DNA from: Alteromonadales bacterium alter-6D02
Lineage (GTDB): Bacteria > Pseudomonadota > Gammaproteobacteria > Enterobacterales > Psychrobiaceae
Reading direction: 5' to 3'
NCBI GenBank assembly: GCA_002835545.1
Contig: PIZK01000012.1
Location: 180,574 to 244,573 of the forward strand
DNA length: 64,000 bases
Both the position numbers and the translations under genes were made by a program. Under the pieces are notes generated by a model. It saw only the letters and a program-made list of their open reading frames with translations. It did no database searches and was not told where the DNA came from. Positions 18,967 to 29,668 of the stretch are shown here, in pieces. Numbering within the stretch: the first letter of the stretch is position 1; the number at the start of each line of letters is the position of its first letter.

Positions 18967-20235
18967 TTAGCGAATACGCTGACCATTGGCTAGTACCTGA
19001 CCGCTTTCTACTTTAATTTTTGTCGATACATTACCTTGATCGTCTGCTTTAATAAAACCTTGTTGGAGCATCTGTTCAACGAACGGCGCAAAGTGATTGA
19101 ACTCAGTCGCATAATTAGCTGTTAAACCAAGGTTAAGCGTTGAATTAAATGAAGTCATTACATGTTGCTGTAATTGATGATCAAGCGTATTGCCATTATA
19201 ACCTGGCAGTTTAAATTCACCGTCTGAGCTTAACGTCACTTTATTGATTGTTGTATTTAATGCATTGACAGAACCGTTGATTCCTTCTGTTAATACACCT
19301 AATATTGGCTGTTCTATGTCTGATAACACCGCAAAATTTTGCGAAGCTTGTAATAAATCGACATAAGCCGCTTTGTTAATGTCAGTGATATCTAAATCAA
19401 ACAAAGTGTCAGTGATGTGAAAAGCTTGCTCGTTATTTGAAATCTCAGCATTATTTATCGTTAGTTTAGTGTTCAAACCGATATGTTGTTTATTGGGGAA
19501 TAAGTAGCTAGACGCTATAGTGAACGTATCAATTGATGCCTTAACTCCTTCAAGCTCGGAATTAAGTGTTAAACCATTAATTGAAAAGGTCATGTCCTCA
19601 GAGACTTGAGTTTCACCCAAGGTGATGAAATTACCTTGGCTGGTAATTGAAGTAAACGCAAAGTTATCTTGAGCCTTGGCAAAGTTCATTGTGTCGAGAT
19701 TGAAGCTGAATTTACCCTCAGTAAAAGCAATATCACTGCTAATAGTGCTGGTTGTCTTACCTAGATTGATAGTGACGCCATCTTTCTCAAGCTTAAGCGG
19801 CTCGATCACAAACTGCGCATCTTGAGAGTCCAGAAAAACATTGGTGTTTAGAGTCAGCAGATGAGTAAATGCTTGCTCAGGAAACTCTTCTAACACCTTA
19901 GAAAAATCACCTTTGGTTAAATCAAGCACTAATTCACTTTTAACCGTTAATGGGCTACTAGAGTAATTATGGTTGATGTAAAAGTTAATTGGTTCATACA
20001 AGCCTACATCACCTAGGTGTTGCTCAATAAATTCAGGGTGCATTGTGATGTTATAGCTTTGACGCCCGCCTAGAATACTGGTGACAGGATCGATCACTTG
20101 CACTTCGAAACCAGCAGGTAAATCCGTTAGCTGCTGATCTAATTCGCTTTTAAACATGCTGTTAGTAACAACAGCTGAGCCTGCTAATACGGCAGCAGCC
20201 CCGACAGTTAAAGCTAAAATGGCTTTATTGTTCAT
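18967..20235 (-). CDS. DUF945 (YdgA-like) envelope protein
   Basis: A 422-residue protein of the YdgA/DUF945 family, function unknown. It has an N-terminal signal anchor (AILALTVGAAAVLAGSAVV) and a periplasmic body of repeated beta-strand units like those of AsmA-type bridge proteins. A proper ATG at 20235 replaces a TTG four codons upstream. Family members in enterobacteria are inner-membrane-associated periplasmic proteins. Its upstream region is shared with the divergent OB-fold gene. Confidence 0.8.
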   Translation of the reverse strand: MNNKAILALTVGAAAVLAGSAVVTNSMFKSELDQQLTDLPAGFEVQVIDPVTSILGGRQSYNITMHPEFIEQHLGDVGLYEPINFYINHNYSSSPLTVKSELVLDLTKGDFSKVLEEFPEQAFTHLLTLNTNVFLDSQDAQFVIEPLKLEKDGVTINLGKTTSTISSDIAFTEGKFSFNLDTMNFAKAQDNFAFTSITSQGNFITLGETQVSEDMTFSINGLTLNSELEGVKASIDTFTIASSYLFPNKQHIGLNTKLTINNAEISNNEQAFHITDTLFDLDITDINKAAYVDLLQASQNFAVLSDIEQPILGVLTEGINGSVNALNTTINKVTLSSDGEFKLPGYNGNTLDHQLQQHVMTSFNSTLNLGLTANYATEFNHFAPFVEQMLQQGFIKADDQGNVSTKIKVESGQVLANGQRIR

Positions 20236-20363
20236 CCGTTCTCTCAATTATAAAAATTTAAAATCGGCTTAGAATAGATACTTTTATTGAATAAAACAAA
20301 TATATTTATTATGAGGGCTGTTCTATATTATAATTTAGTCAAATCATTCACTTGGAGCTTCAT

Positions 20364-21008
20364 GTGCAGGCACACGATAACCACATCGTCTTATTAGGTA
20401 ATATCGTTAGTAAACAAAACTTATTGAAATATTATGCTGATGGTACTGCTTCATTAACACTTGATGTGATTACTAAAAGGAAGTGGCGTGATCAGCAAGG
20501 GCAATGGCAAGAAAGCAGCAGTTATTTTAATGTCACAGTGCTGGGTGAATGTGCTGAACAACTAGCTCAAGGTGCAAATGCCGGACAGGGCATATATATT
20601 CGTGCTGCAATCAGACAACGAACGAATAAACAAGGTGTTAATAACGATACGCTAGAGGTGTTGCAGGCATACTTAACGAAGAAGTCTACGGCACTCAATT
20701 GGAATCAAGCTCATGTCTGTGGAGGCTTAGTCAGTCAGTCTGGTTTAGTGCAAACCATCAATGGTATAGACTTGATTACTGTGGTTATTGATATTGCCGA
20801 GCAAGCTGATAAATCAATTCCTATTGAAGTTAAACTCAAAGGGGCTGCGGCTAAATTGGTCGCTAACCAACTGGAAGAGTTAGCCGACGGTCAAACTGTG
20901 CGGTTACTAGTGGAAGGATCATTGAGTGGCCAATCAAAAAAAATTAACGAGCAATTTGTTTATCAATATTGGATCGAAGGGCACACTTGTTTAGTGATAG
21001 CTGACTAA
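20364..21008 (+). CDS. Tandem OB-fold, SSB-like protein
   Basis: A 214-residue protein whose first half (residues about 5-105) fits the single-stranded DNA-binding OB fold: IVLLGNIVSKQNLLKYYADG, LDVITKRKW, SSYFNVTVLGECAEQLAQ, GIYIRAAIRQR. The second half (about 117-214) shows a weaker second OB-like repeat beginning HVCGGLVSQSGLVQTINGID. The acidic C-terminal tip of canonical SSB (DDDIPF type) is absent, so it should not recruit the usual SSB partners. GTG at 20364 is preferred because GGAG lies 6 nt upstream; a TTG at 20352 overlaps that site. It may be a second SSB or PriB-like factor, which is inference. Confidence 0.65.
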   Translation: MQAHDNHIVLLGNIVSKQNLLKYYADGTASLTLDVITKRKWRDQQGQWQESSSYFNVTVLGECAEQLAQGANAGQGIYIRAAIRQRTNKQGVNNDTLEVLQAYLTKKSTALNWNQAHVCGGLVSQSGLVQTINGIDLITVVIDIAEQADKSIPIEVKLKGAAAKLVANQLEELADGQTVRLLVEGSLSGQSKKINEQFVYQYWIEGHTCLVIAD

Positions 21009-21038
21009 TCATCATCGCCTTCGTTGGCGGGGCACAAA

Positions 21039-21064
21039 AAAGCCGCTTAAATTAACGCGGCTTT
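21039..21064. terminator. Rho-independent terminator between the OB-fold gene and metG
   Basis: Stem AAAGCCGC / GCGGCTTT with a 10-nt loop, located between convergent genes and flanked by A- and T-rich runs. Confidence 0.85.
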
Positions 21065-21088
21065 CATACTTTCATTAGTTTAGATTAA

Positions 21089-23140
21089 TTATTTAACCCG
21101 CATACCTGGTTGAGCGCCATCTTCTGGGTTTAAGATCCATAAATCTTCACCACCAGGGCCGGCGGCTAAAACCATGCCCTCTGACATGCCAAAACGCATT
21201 TTACGTGGCGCAAGGTTAGCGACCATTACGGTCATTTTACCTTCAAGTTGTTCTGGTTGGTATGCAGACTTGATACCTGCAAACACTTGGCGTGTTTCGC
21301 CGCCTAAGTCCAATTCTAAACGCAATAGCTTATCAGCACCTTTAACATGATCAGCTTTTGAAATACGTGCAACACGTAAATCAATCTTAGCAAAATCATC
21401 GAAGCTGATTTCATCGGCAATCGGATCTTGAGCCAAAGGTGAGTTTGGATCTAGTACAGGCGCTGCAACTTCCGCCGGTTGTAAGCTGTCTTTAGACGCG
21501 TCAACCATAGCATCGATGTGCTTCATGTCGACACGTTGCATCATTGCTTTAAATTTATTGATCTTATGGTTAGTTAACGGGTGGTTAATACTATCCCATG
21601 TTAACTCAACATTTAAAAACGCTTCGACTTGTTCTGCAAGGCTTGGCGTAATAGGTTTTAAATAAGTTGTTAAGATTTTAAACAAATTTAAACCCACACT
21701 ACAGACTTGCTGTACTTCGTCGGCTTTTGCTGGGTCTTTAACTAGTTGCCACGGTTCTTTATCGGCAATGTATTGATTCGCTTTATCGGCTAATGCCATT
21801 ATTTGACGAACCGCTTTTGAGAAGTCACGCGCTTCATATAATTCCGCAATATCGTTTTGCGCAGCGATAAACTCTTCAATAAGCGCTGCTTCTGATACTG
21901 TTGGTGCAAGCGTACCGTCAAACTTCTTGGTAATAAAGCCTGCACAACGACTGGCGATATTAATCACTTTACCAACCAGATCAGAATTAACGCGCTGTGC
22001 GAAGTCTTCTAGGTTTAAGTCAAGGTCATCGATTTTACTGGTTAATTTTGCACCGTAATAATAACGCAAGTATTCAGGGTTTAAGTGCTCTAAATAGGTA
22101 CGTGCTTTAATGAACGTTCCTTTAGATTTAGACATTTTCGCACCGTTAACTGTAACAAAACCGTGCGCGTAGACACTGGTAGGTTTACGGATGTCTGCAC
22201 CTTCTAACATGGCAGGCCAGAAAAGACTGTGGAAATAGATAATGTCTTTACCGATGAAGTGGTATAACTCAGCGGTTGAGTCTTTTGACCAGAACGCATC
22301 AAAATCAATATCTGGGTTTTTGTCACAAAGATTTTTAAAGCTGCCAATGTAACCGATTGGTGCATCTAGCCACACATAGAAAAACTTGTCGGTAGTCCCT
22401 GGAATATTAAAGCCAAAATAAGGCGCGTCACGGCTGATGTCCCAGTTTTGGAGGCCGTCTTCGAACCATTCAGCTAATTTGTTCGCCATTTCGCTTTGTA
22501 ATGAACCACTGCGTGTCCATTCTTTTAACATGCCTTCGAATTTAGGAAGTTCAAAGAAATAATGCTCTGATTCTTTTAACACTGGCGTGGCACCAGAAAC
22601 AACTGAACGAGGGTTTTTTAGTTCTGTTGGGCTATAAGTTGCACCACAGCTATCGCAGTTATCACCATTTTGATCTTCACTGCCACAACTTGGACAATCA
22701 CCTTTAACGAAACGGTCAGGCAAGAACATTTGCTTTTCAGGATCAAATAATTGCTCGATGACTTTAGTCGAGATAAAGCCGTTGTCGTTAAGACGGTTGT
22801 AAATCAACTCCGCAAAGTGACGATTTTCATCGCTGTGCGTTGAATGGAAGTTATCAAATTTCACGCCAAAATCAGCAAAGTCTTGTTGATGTTCAGCGTT
22901 CACTTTATCAATCATTTCTTCAGGTGTAATACCTAACTGCTGCGCCTTTAACATAATCGGTGTACCGTGCGCGTCATCAGCACAAACATAATGACATTCA
23001 TGGCCACGAAGTTTTTGGAAACGTACCCAGATGTCAGTTTGAATATATTCAAGCATATGGCCTAAGTGGATTGGGCCATTGGCATAAGGTAGAGCACTAG
23101 TTACTAATATTTGTCGAGTCGGTTGCGTTACTGCAGTCAC
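21089..23140 (-). CDS. metG: methionyl-tRNA synthetase
   Basis: Charges tRNA-Met. The 683-residue class I synthetase has the HIGH-type motif [10 protein letters not shown] near residue 20, a four-cysteine zinc knuckle (CPSCG ... CDSCG, about 150-168), the KMSKSKGTF loop near residue 338 and an anticodon-binding domain. A C-terminal tRNA-binding OB domain of the EMAP/Trbp111 type (about 580-683) includes the segment [11 protein letters not shown]. Length and domain order match the E. coli dimeric enzyme. It is divergent from mrp, with about 257 nt between the starts. Confidence 0.98.
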   Translation of the reverse strand: MTAVTQPTRQILVTSALPYANGPIHLGHMLEYIQTDIWVRFQKLRGHECHYVCADDAHGTPIMLKAQQLGITPEEMIDKVNAEHQQDFADFGVKFDNFHSTHSDENRHFAELIYNRLNDNGFISTKVIEQLFDPEKQMFLPDRFVKGDCPSCGSEDQNGDNCDSCGATYSPTELKNPRSVVSGATPVLKESEHYFFELPKFEGMLKEWTRSGSLQSEMANKLAEWFEDGLQNWDISRDAPYFGFNIPGTTDKFFYVWLDAPIGYIGSFKNLCDKNPDIDFDAFWSKDSTAELYHFIGKDIIYFHSLFWPAMLEGADIRKPTSVYAHGFVTVNGAKMSKSKGTFIKARTYLEHLNPEYLRYYYGAKLTSKIDDLDLNLEDFAQRVNSDLVGKVINIASRCAGFITKKFDGTLAPTVSEAALIEEFIAAQNDIAELYEARDFSKAVRQIMALADKANQYIADKEPWQLVKDPAKADEVQQVCSVGLNLFKILTTYLKPITPSLAEQVEAFLNVELTWDSINHPLTNHKINKFKAMMQRVDMKHIDAMVDASKDSLQPAEVAAPVLDPNSPLAQDPIADEISFDDFAKIDLRVARISKADHVKGADKLLRLELDLGGETRQVFAGIKSAYQPEQLEGKMTVMVANLAPRKMRFGMSEGMVLAAGPGGEDLWILNPEDGAQPGMRVK

Positions 23141-23397
23141 GGTTTAATTCACCTTAAATATTGTAATTTAGCGTTAAGTTGTCTCGGCAAAATACTGACC
23201 AACGTTAAGCGTTGGTGTAATTTTGAGCGAATTGGTGACAATCTGAGTTAACGGTAAATTGAGACTGTTAAAAATGTGAGACATCTTACCGCAAAGGTTA
23301 GTCAAATTCATCTCAATTTAAGCATTTGTATCGATTAGCTTTGATAACTTAGGTACAATGCGCAGCAAATAATTAGCTTATTATTAGTAGGAATCTT

Positions 23398-24486
23398 ATG
23401 GGCTTGTTTGGCACCAGTGAAGCAGAGTTAAAAAAGCAGTTACAAAGCGCGCTTAAAGAGTTGAAATTTTTAGATACCGACCAGCCGTTTCTCAATATAG
23501 CTCAAGTACAAAAAGTTAAGCTCAAACGACGTTGTTTAATTCTGACGCTTGAGTTGACTATTCCTTGTGTCCACCGTCAAGTAGAGATCACACAACAATT
23601 ATCGACTCACTTAGCGAACACCGTTAAATTCGATACCATTGATTTGACATTATCGGTGTCGATTAAGTCATTAAATCGCAGCGATAAGATTACCAATATA
23701 AAACAACTTGTACTTGTTGCATCAGGCAAAGGGGGGGTTGGAAAGTCGACAACTGCGGTTAATCTGGCCTTAGCTCTTCGTCACGGTGGTGCCAAAGTTG
23801 GTATGCTTGATGCCGATATTTATGGTCCATCATTACCGACGTTACTTGGCGCTGAAGATCAGCGGCCAAATACCACAGATGATAAGTTAATGAGCCCTTT
23901 AATGTTGCACGGGTTAACCACTATGTCGATTGGTTATCTTGTTGACAAAAATGATGCCACTGTCTGGCGAGGGCCGATGGCAGCCAAGGCTTTATCACAA
24001 CTATTATTTGAAACAAACTGGGGCGAATTAGACTACCTTATTGTGGATATGCCACCGGGGACAGGTGATATTCAACTAACTATGTCTGGCCAAGTTCCTG
24101 TTTCAGGTGCAATTGTGGTCACAACACCTCAAAACTTAGCGTTACATGATGCACAAAAGGGCATCAGCATGTTTAATAAAGTCAAAGTTCCCGTCCTTGG
24201 TGTGATTGAAAACATGAGCTATCACCAATGCAGTGTCTGCGGCAACGAGGACCACATTTTTGGTAAACAAGGGGGCGAGCAACTTGCAAAAGATAATAAA
24301 GTCAGTGTACTTGGCCATTTACCTCTTGATCCGACAATCGGCTTAGCCGCTGATAACGGGTTGCCAACCGTGGTAAGTGACCCGACCTCGTCAATCACTC
24401 ATCACTATTTAACCATTGCGCAAGCAGCCGCAATAAAATTAAACCAAACAGATTTAACAATACCATCAATTGTGATCGAGGAATAA
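23398..24486 (+). CDS. apbC: iron-sulfur cluster carrier ATPase Mrp/ApbC
   Basis: A 362-residue P-loop ATPase that binds and transfers Fe-S clusters. The deviant Walker A motif GKGGVGKST falls at about residue 110, [11 protein letters not shown] at about 218 and the cluster-binding CSVC near residue 278. The N-terminal ~95 residues occupy the place of the MIP18/DUF59 domain but are poorly conserved. It opens a long run of genes to tatD with tiny gaps: udk begins one base after its stop codon. Confidence 0.93.
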   Translation: MGLFGTSEAELKKQLQSALKELKFLDTDQPFLNIAQVQKVKLKRRCLILTLELTIPCVHRQVEITQQLSTHLANTVKFDTIDLTLSVSIKSLNRSDKITNIKQLVLVASGKGGVGKSTTAVNLALALRHGGAKVGMLDADIYGPSLPTLLGAEDQRPNTTDDKLMSPLMLHGLTTMSIGYLVDKNDATVWRGPMAAKALSQLLFETNWGELDYLIVDMPPGTGDIQLTMSGQVPVSGAIVVTTPQNLALHDAQKGISMFNKVKVPVLGVIENMSYHQCSVCGNEDHIFGKQGGEQLAKDNKVSVLGHLPLDPTIGLAADNGLPTVVSDPTSSITHHYLTIAQAAAIKLNQTDLTIPSIVIEE

Positions 24487-24487
24487 A

Positions 24488-25120
24488 ATGAAAGATTGTA
24501 TATTTATAGCAATTGTTGGTGCGTCAGCGTCAGGAAAAAGCTTGTTGGCACAAACCATCGTTAAAGAGCTTATTGATGAAGTAGGTAGTAATCAAATCGG
24601 TGTTATTAATGAAGATTATTATTATCGCGACCAGTCACAATTGACCATGGAAGAGCGTGTTCAGACTAACTATGATCATCCCGCGTCACTTGAGCAAGAC
24701 CTTTTAGTTCAACACTTGCTGCGTTTACAACAGGGTGAACCTGTCGATTTACCGCAGTATTGTTATACGACACATACACGATTGCCTGATACGTTACACA
24801 TGGGCAATAAGCGTGTGATTGTTTTAGAAGGGATCTTATTACTCACGAATCCTGAACTTCGTAAGTTTTTCCATGCCTCAATTTACATGGACGCACCGTT
24901 AGATATTTGTTTAACTCGTCGATTGTTACGAGATGTGCAACAGCGTGGCAGAACAATGGACTCAGTCCTCGAGCAATATCAACAAACAGTACGCCCCATG
25001 TTTTTACAATTTATCGAGCCGTCAAAGCAATACGCTGATATTATTGTGCCAAGAGGTGGTAAAAATCGTATTGCAATTGAAATGCTTAAATCAGAAATCC
25101 ATCGACTACTAAATCGTTAA
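24488..25120 (+). CDS. udk: uridine kinase
   Basis: Phosphorylates uridine and cytidine in pyrimidine salvage. The 210-residue kinase has the P-loop GASASGKS (residues 11-18), [21 protein letters not shown], and the LID region [17 protein letters not shown]. The start is one base after the mrp stop codon, and dcd follows after 15 nt, so it is firmly inside the operon. apbC(mrp)-udk-dcd linkage is common in Alteromonadales and Vibrionales. Confidence 0.96.
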   Translation: MKDCIFIAIVGASASGKSLLAQTIVKELIDEVGSNQIGVINEDYYYRDQSQLTMEERVQTNYDHPASLEQDLLVQHLLRLQQGEPVDLPQYCYTTHTRLPDTLHMGNKRVIVLEGILLLTNPELRKFFHASIYMDAPLDICLTRRLLRDVQQRGRTMDSVLEQYQQTVRPMFLQFIEPSKQYADIIVPRGGKNRIAIEMLKSEIHRLLNR

Positions 25121-25135
25121 CTAGGAAGTTATCAC

Positions 25136-25720
25136 ATGCGTTTAAGTGATGTAGAAATTAAAAAATATTTAGCCGATAGCAAGATTGTTATCGAGCCACA
25201 ACCTAATGAACAAAGCATTAGTGGTGTCACAGTTGATGTCCGTTTAGGGAACAAGTTTCGAGTTTTTGAAGGGCACAATGCACCTTACATCGATATTAGT
25301 GGCCCAAAAGATGAAGTACAGCAAGCGTTAGATAGTGTGATGAGCGATGAAATTGTATTAAGCGATGATCAGCCGTTTATTTTACACCCGGGTGAACTGG
25401 CATTAGCGATGACTCTTGAGTCAGTCACACTGCCTGCCGATATTGTTGGCTGGTTAGATGGACGCTCGTCGTTAGCGCGTCTTGGTTTGATGGTCCATGT
25501 AACAGCGCACCGAATCGATCCAGGCTGGTCAGGCAATATCGTCCTTGAATTTATTAATGCTGGAAAACTACCACTAGCATTGCGTGCAGGGATGCCAATC
25601 GGTGCGTTAAACTTTGAAATGCTGTCAAGTCCATCTGAAAACCCATATAACAAACGAGCTGATGCCAAGTACAAAGGGCAAAGTGGGGCTGTGGCCAGTC
25701 GTATAAGTGATGATAAGTAA
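25136..25720 (+). CDS. dcd: dCTP deaminase
   Basis: Deaminates dCTP to dUTP, the precursor for dTMP. The 194-residue trimeric dUTPase-fold protein has the signature [13 protein letters not shown] followed by HRIDPGW, with the catalytic Glu in [14 protein letters not shown] lies 9 nt upstream of the ATG. Its stop codon overlaps the pabC start by one base. With the dimeric dUTPase and thymidylate kinase also in this window, most of the dCTP-to-dTDP branch is encoded here. Confidence 0.97.
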   Translation: MRLSDVEIKKYLADSKIVIEPQPNEQSISGVTVDVRLGNKFRVFEGHNAPYIDISGPKDEVQQALDSVMSDEIVLSDDQPFILHPGELALAMTLESVTLPADIVGWLDGRSSLARLGLMVHVTAHRIDPGWSGNIVLEFINAGKLPLALRAGMPIGALNFEMLSSPSENPYNKRADAKYKGQSGAVASRISDDK

Positions 25721-26529
25721 TGACTGCTTCGACTTGGCTTAATGGTAAAGCTTGTGACAACATTGCAATAAATGACCGTGGCTTGGCTTATGGAGATGGC
25801 CTTTTTACCACAATGCTGGTGGAAAAAGGGCAGTGCTGTTTGTTTGAACGCCATTTGGCGAGATTGCAAAATGGTATTAAACAGTTAGCTATGAGTCAGA
25901 TTGATTTCGGACAATTGATTGAACAATTAACAAGTTTAGCCAACGAGATCGAGCATGGCGTCATTAAAGTGATCATTACTCGTGGTCAAGGGGTACGTGG
26001 CTACAGCAGTCTCGGTTGTGATACACCCAGTGTTATAGTGAGTCATAGTGCATACCCTACCTCGTATGACGATTATATTAAGCATGGTTTGAATCTTGGC
26101 GTGAGTACTATTGCGCTTGGCTTAAACCCTTTAACCGCGGGTATTAAGCACCTTAATCGTTTAGAGCAAGTGTTGGTTAGGCAGCAAATAGATCAAGAGC
26201 AATGGGCCGATGCTGTTGTGTTAGATTGTCAGGGCTATGTGGTAGAAACTAACATGGCAAACCTGTTTTGGGTTAGTGATGGTACTGTCAAACTACCAGC
26301 ATTAGATTTTGCTGGTGTTGATGGGGTAATGCGTCAACATATTTTGGCTTATTTAAAACAGCAGCAGATCCCGTATGAAATAGACCGTTTTCGTCTTGGC
26401 AGTTTAGTTAGTGCTGAAGAGATATTTATCTCAAATAGCCTGATCAAAGTTGTTCCGATCACCGCAATCGCCGAACATGCTTATAGTATTGGTCCAATCA
26501 CACAGCAATTACAACGTAATTTAGTATAG
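25720..26529 (+). CDS. pabC: 4-amino-4-deoxychorismate lyase
   Basis: PLP-dependent lyase that makes p-aminobenzoate for folate. The 269-residue fold-type IV enzyme has NDRGLAYGDGLFTTM, the PLP lysine in AGIKHLNRLEQVL, and VETNMANLFWV. The ATG overlaps the dcd stop. It is directly followed by mltG as in E. coli, although here the acpP-fabF genes that usually precede pabC are absent. Confidence 0.95.
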   Translation: MTASTWLNGKACDNIAINDRGLAYGDGLFTTMLVEKGQCCLFERHLARLQNGIKQLAMSQIDFGQLIEQLTSLANEIEHGVIKVIITRGQGVRGYSSLGCDTPSVIVSHSAYPTSYDDYIKHGLNLGVSTIALGLNPLTAGIKHLNRLEQVLVRQQIDQEQWADAVVLDCQGYVVETNMANLFWVSDGTVKLPALDFAGVDGVMRQHILAYLKQQQIPYEIDRFRLGSLVSAEEIFISNSLIKVVPITAIAEHAYSIGPITQQLQRNLV

Positions 26530-26544
26530 AGTTTAGAGAGCAGT

Positions 26545-27612
26545 ATGACTGAACAAACCACACCGAGTAAGAACTGGATAAAACGAATCACTTTCTTCGT
26601 CTTAATCTGTGCGCTCCTTGTTGGCGGCTTATTGATAAAATTATGGCAAGATTATGATCAGTTTACTCATACGCCAATAACCACATTGAAACCCCAGACG
26701 TTTAAAGTGGTTGCCGGTGATAATGTAGCTCGTGTGTTAAGCAGACTTAATTTGGCGAAAGAGCCGATGGAACAATGGCAATATAAGGCATTATTAAAGC
26801 AACAGCCTAGTTTAAGTCGACTTAAGGTAGGAACCTATCAAATAAGTCAATCGCTCACACCTGTTCAGTTGTTACAGCTATTAGTGAGTGGGGTTGAAAC
26901 GCAGTATGCTATTACTTTGATTGAAGGCCATAGCTTTTCACAGTGGCTTGATACGCTAAAGAAACATCAACACATTGATAGTAGTAACTTAACGTTAGAA
27001 TCAATCAGTGCGCATTTTTCATTTGAGCCGATCCCGTTACTCGATCAAACAAAGTATCCTTTCGCTCATATTGAGAGTCAATTTTATCCTGACACTTACT
27101 ATTTTACCGATCAGACACCAGCGTTAAATATTTTAGAACGTGCTGCAAAACGATTGCAGGAAAATTTAATCACGGCATGGCAAACTCGTGATGAAAATTT
27201 AGCATTTGAAAATATTGAACAAGTCTTAGTGATAGCCTCAATTATTGAAAAAGAAACGGCGATTGCTAGCGAACGCACCACCGTGGCATCCGTGTTTAAT
27301 AACAGATTAAAGCGTCGCATGCGATTACAGACAGACCCTACGGTGATTTATGGTGTTGCAGATGAGTATAATGGTGATATTACTCGTGCTCATTTACGTG
27401 ACAAAAATCCGTTTAACACTTATGTCATTAAAGGTCTGCCTCCTGCACCTATCGCAATGGCGAGCTGGGAGTCAATTGAAGCAGCGCTAAATCCGAAAGA
27501 CACTAACTACTTATATTTTGTAGCGAGTGGGGATGGCGGGCATAATTTTTCAACTAATCTGGCTGAACATAATCGTGCGCTTAGGCGATACCTTGCACGA
27601 AATAAGCATTAA
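26545..27612 (+). CDS. mltG: endolytic peptidoglycan transglycosylase MltG
   Basis: Inner-membrane lytic transglycosylase that cuts nascent glycan strands and is thought to set their length. The 355-residue protein has an N-terminal membrane anchor ([17 protein letters not shown], about 18-34), a LysM-like segment, and the YceG catalytic domain with the active-site Glu in IASIIEKET and the conserved [17 protein letters not shown]. It sits 15 nt after pabC and precedes tmk, the standard order. Confidence 0.95.
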   Translation: MTEQTTPSKNWIKRITFFVLICALLVGGLLIKLWQDYDQFTHTPITTLKPQTFKVVAGDNVARVLSRLNLAKEPMEQWQYKALLKQQPSLSRLKVGTYQISQSLTPVQLLQLLVSGVETQYAITLIEGHSFSQWLDTLKKHQHIDSSNLTLESISAHFSFEPIPLLDQTKYPFAHIESQFYPDTYYFTDQTPALNILERAAKRLQENLITAWQTRDENLAFENIEQVLVIASIIEKETAIASERTTVASVFNNRLKRRMRLQTDPTVIYGVADEYNGDITRAHLRDKNPFNTYVIKGLPPAPIAMASWESIEAALNPKDTNYLYFVASGDGGHNFSTNLAEHNRALRRYLARNKH

Positions 27613-27635
27613 AAATAATAATGGAAAAGAATAAC

Positions 27636-28265
27636 ATGGCAAAGTTTATTGTAATTGAAGGCCTAGAGGGTGCTGGCAAATCCACTGCCATTGAAAAAAT
27701 TAAGCAGGTATTACAAGCTAATGACTTAGGTAACTTTGTGACTACTCGCGAACCGGGTGGTACACCGTTAGCTGAGGCGATGCGTCGTTTAGTCAAAGAG
27801 CCGCACCCTGAAGAAGAGCTAACCATTCAAAGCGAGTTGTTATTAATGTATGCAGCTCGCAGTCAGTTGGTCGAAACCGTGATCAAACCTGCACTGAAAA
27901 AGGGGCAATGGGTCATTGGAGACCGTCATGATTTAAGCTCGCAAGCATACCAAGGCGGTGGTCGTGGGCTCTCTGATATTATGGGGCCAATTCGTGATGC
28001 GGTTTTAGGCAACTTTCGACCTGATTTGACTCTCTATCTCGATATTGATCCTAGTTTAGGCTTATCTCGTGCGCGTGCTCGTGGTGAGTTAGACCGTATC
28101 GAGCTTAACGAGCTCAGCTTTTTTGAGCGTGCTCGCAATGTATACTTGCGCGAAGCGGATAGAGACTCAACGATTAAATTAATCGATGCCTCACAAAGCA
28201 TTGAACAAGTTGCGCTAGCTATTGAAAAAGTACTTAATTCTTTCATTCAAGCGCATAAAATCTAA
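27636..28265 (+). CDS. tmk: thymidylate kinase
   Basis: Phosphorylates dTMP to dTDP. The 209-residue kinase has the P-loop [36 protein letters not shown], and a family-typical C-terminal LID region. The second ATG (27636) is preferred: it is preceded by GGAAAAG at 6 nt and gives the usual N-terminus [12 protein letters not shown], while the ATG at 27621 lacks a ribosome binding site. Its stop overlaps the start of holB by one base. Confidence 0.96.
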   Translation: MAKFIVIEGLEGAGKSTAIEKIKQVLQANDLGNFVTTREPGGTPLAEAMRRLVKEPHPEEELTIQSELLLMYAARSQLVETVIKPALKKGQWVIGDRHDLSSQAYQGGGRGLSDIMGPIRDAVLGNFRPDLTLYLDIDPSLGLSRARARGELDRIELNELSFFERARNVYLREADRDSTIKLIDASQSIEQVALAIEKVLNSFIQAHKI

Positions 28266-29263
28266 TGTCAACTCAGATGGAATCGAACGTAGAACCGGGC
28301 CTTTATCCATGGTTAAGAGCTGATTACATTCAGTTGGTTGATCAACTTAGTGCGGGTAAATTACACCATGCCACGTTGTTGCATGGTGTAGCTGGCTTGG
28401 GAAAACGACAGCTGATTAAACGTTTCGCTCAAAGAGTTACTTGTAGCCAACCTGTTGCTAATAAGGCATGTGGACAATGTAAATCCTGTCTGCTGTTTCA
28501 GGCAGGGAGTCATCCAGATCATTATTTTATCGCGCCGCTTAATGATAAAAAGCAAATTAGTATCGATCAGATACGCTATGCAACGTCTAAGGTCAATGAG
28601 ACTGGGTTAATATCTACTGTGCGCGTTATTTCGATTGAGCAACTCGATTTGTTAACTGAGTCAGCAGCTAATGCATTATTAAAAGCATTAGAAGAGCCAC
28701 CTCAGGGAGTTTATTTTTTATTAGCAAGTGCACAGCTCAATCACGTACCGGCCACTATTGCTAGTCGTTGTTATAAACTCAATATTAAAACACCTAACCC
28801 ACAGCGGTTAGCCGCTTGGCTTACAAAGAAAACGAATGTTGCTGTGACGCCACAGCAGTTATTTAGTTTTGAAAACTCGCCGTTAAGAAATCTTACCGCA
28901 ATAGAAGAAGGGACCTATCAGCAAATAGCTCAAGTTGAGCATTGCTATATAGAGCTAATAACGTCGCTTGCACAGCGAAGTAATCAGCCAGATGTGATAG
29001 CCTTAGCAACCAGAGATTTAGTCAACCAGCTAGAAATAGCTCAAGACAGTTTTGGTGGTGTTGAAGTCATTCGTTTATTACAGCTGATAAATCAACGGCT
29101 GATTAAAGAAAATGTCGCACAAGGTGAGCCTTCAGTGAAGCCAGACACCTTACTTAAGCTATCAGCTGGTTTAGTGACGCTAAAAGAGATGATAAATAAG
29201 ACGCCATCGATAAATCCACTATTACAACTTCAACAACTTATAGTAGAATTAAGCCTAAAGTAA
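28265..29263 (+). CDS. holB: DNA polymerase III subunit delta'
   Basis: Non-ATP-hydrolysing clamp-loader subunit, partner of DnaX and delta. The 332-residue protein has a degenerate P-loop (HGVAGLGKRQ), four zinc cysteines in CSQPVANKACGQCKSC, ALLKALEEPP and the SRC motif (IASRC). The conserved operon position between tmk and pilZ supports the call. Start is coupled to the tmk stop. Confidence 0.95.
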   Translation: MSTQMESNVEPGLYPWLRADYIQLVDQLSAGKLHHATLLHGVAGLGKRQLIKRFAQRVTCSQPVANKACGQCKSCLLFQAGSHPDHYFIAPLNDKKQISIDQIRYATSKVNETGLISTVRVISIEQLDLLTESAANALLKALEEPPQGVYFLLASAQLNHVPATIASRCYKLNIKTPNPQRLAAWLTKKTNVAVTPQQLFSFENSPLRNLTAIEEGTYQQIAQVEHCYIELITSLAQRSNQPDVIALATRDLVNQLEIAQDSFGGVEVIRLLQLINQRLIKENVAQGEPSVKPDTLLKLSAGLVTLKEMINKTPSINPLLQLQQLIVELSLK

Positions 29264-29323
29264 CAGTACTGAAGTGAGTTACTCACGGCCCATTATAAAA
29301 ACATAAGAACAAAAGGGATGACC

Positions 29324-29650
29324 ATGTTAGAACTTAGTGTTGAATTTAGTAATACACAACAGCTTTACCGTAATTACATGCCGTTTGTAAGTAATGGCGG
29401 CTTGTTTTTGATCACACATGTCAAAGTTGATTTAGGTGACACGGTTAAAGTATCCGTTACCTTACCTGATGATCTCGAAGCTACTACTTTCGAAGCTAAA
29501 GTAGTGTGGGTTAACCCCGTCGGTGCACAAGGTGGAAGGCCTGCTGGTGTTGGCGTGGCATTGAGTGAAGCTCAAATCCAACTTCGTACTGAAATTGAAA
29601 AACTACTTAACCGTAAACTTAACTCCGTTGAAGTAACTTCAACCATATAA
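29324..29650 (+). CDS. pilZ: PilZ-domain protein (type IV pilus PilZ type)
   Basis: A 108-residue single PilZ domain. The position between holB and tatD is that of the type IV pilus assembly protein PilZ of Pseudomonas. It lacks the RxxxR and (D/N)xSxxG residues of c-di-GMP-binding PilZ domains, having SNGGLFL instead, so c-di-GMP binding is not expected. The second ATG (29324) is chosen because AAGGG precedes it by 6 nt, whereas it abuts the first ATG (29318). Confidence 0.88.
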   Translation: MLELSVEFSNTQQLYRNYMPFVSNGGLFLITHVKVDLGDTVKVSVTLPDDLEATTFEAKVVWVNPVGAQGGRPAGVGVALSEAQIQLRTEIEKLLNRKLNSVEVTSTI

Positions 29651-29668
29651 TCTAGAATAACTAAAACT

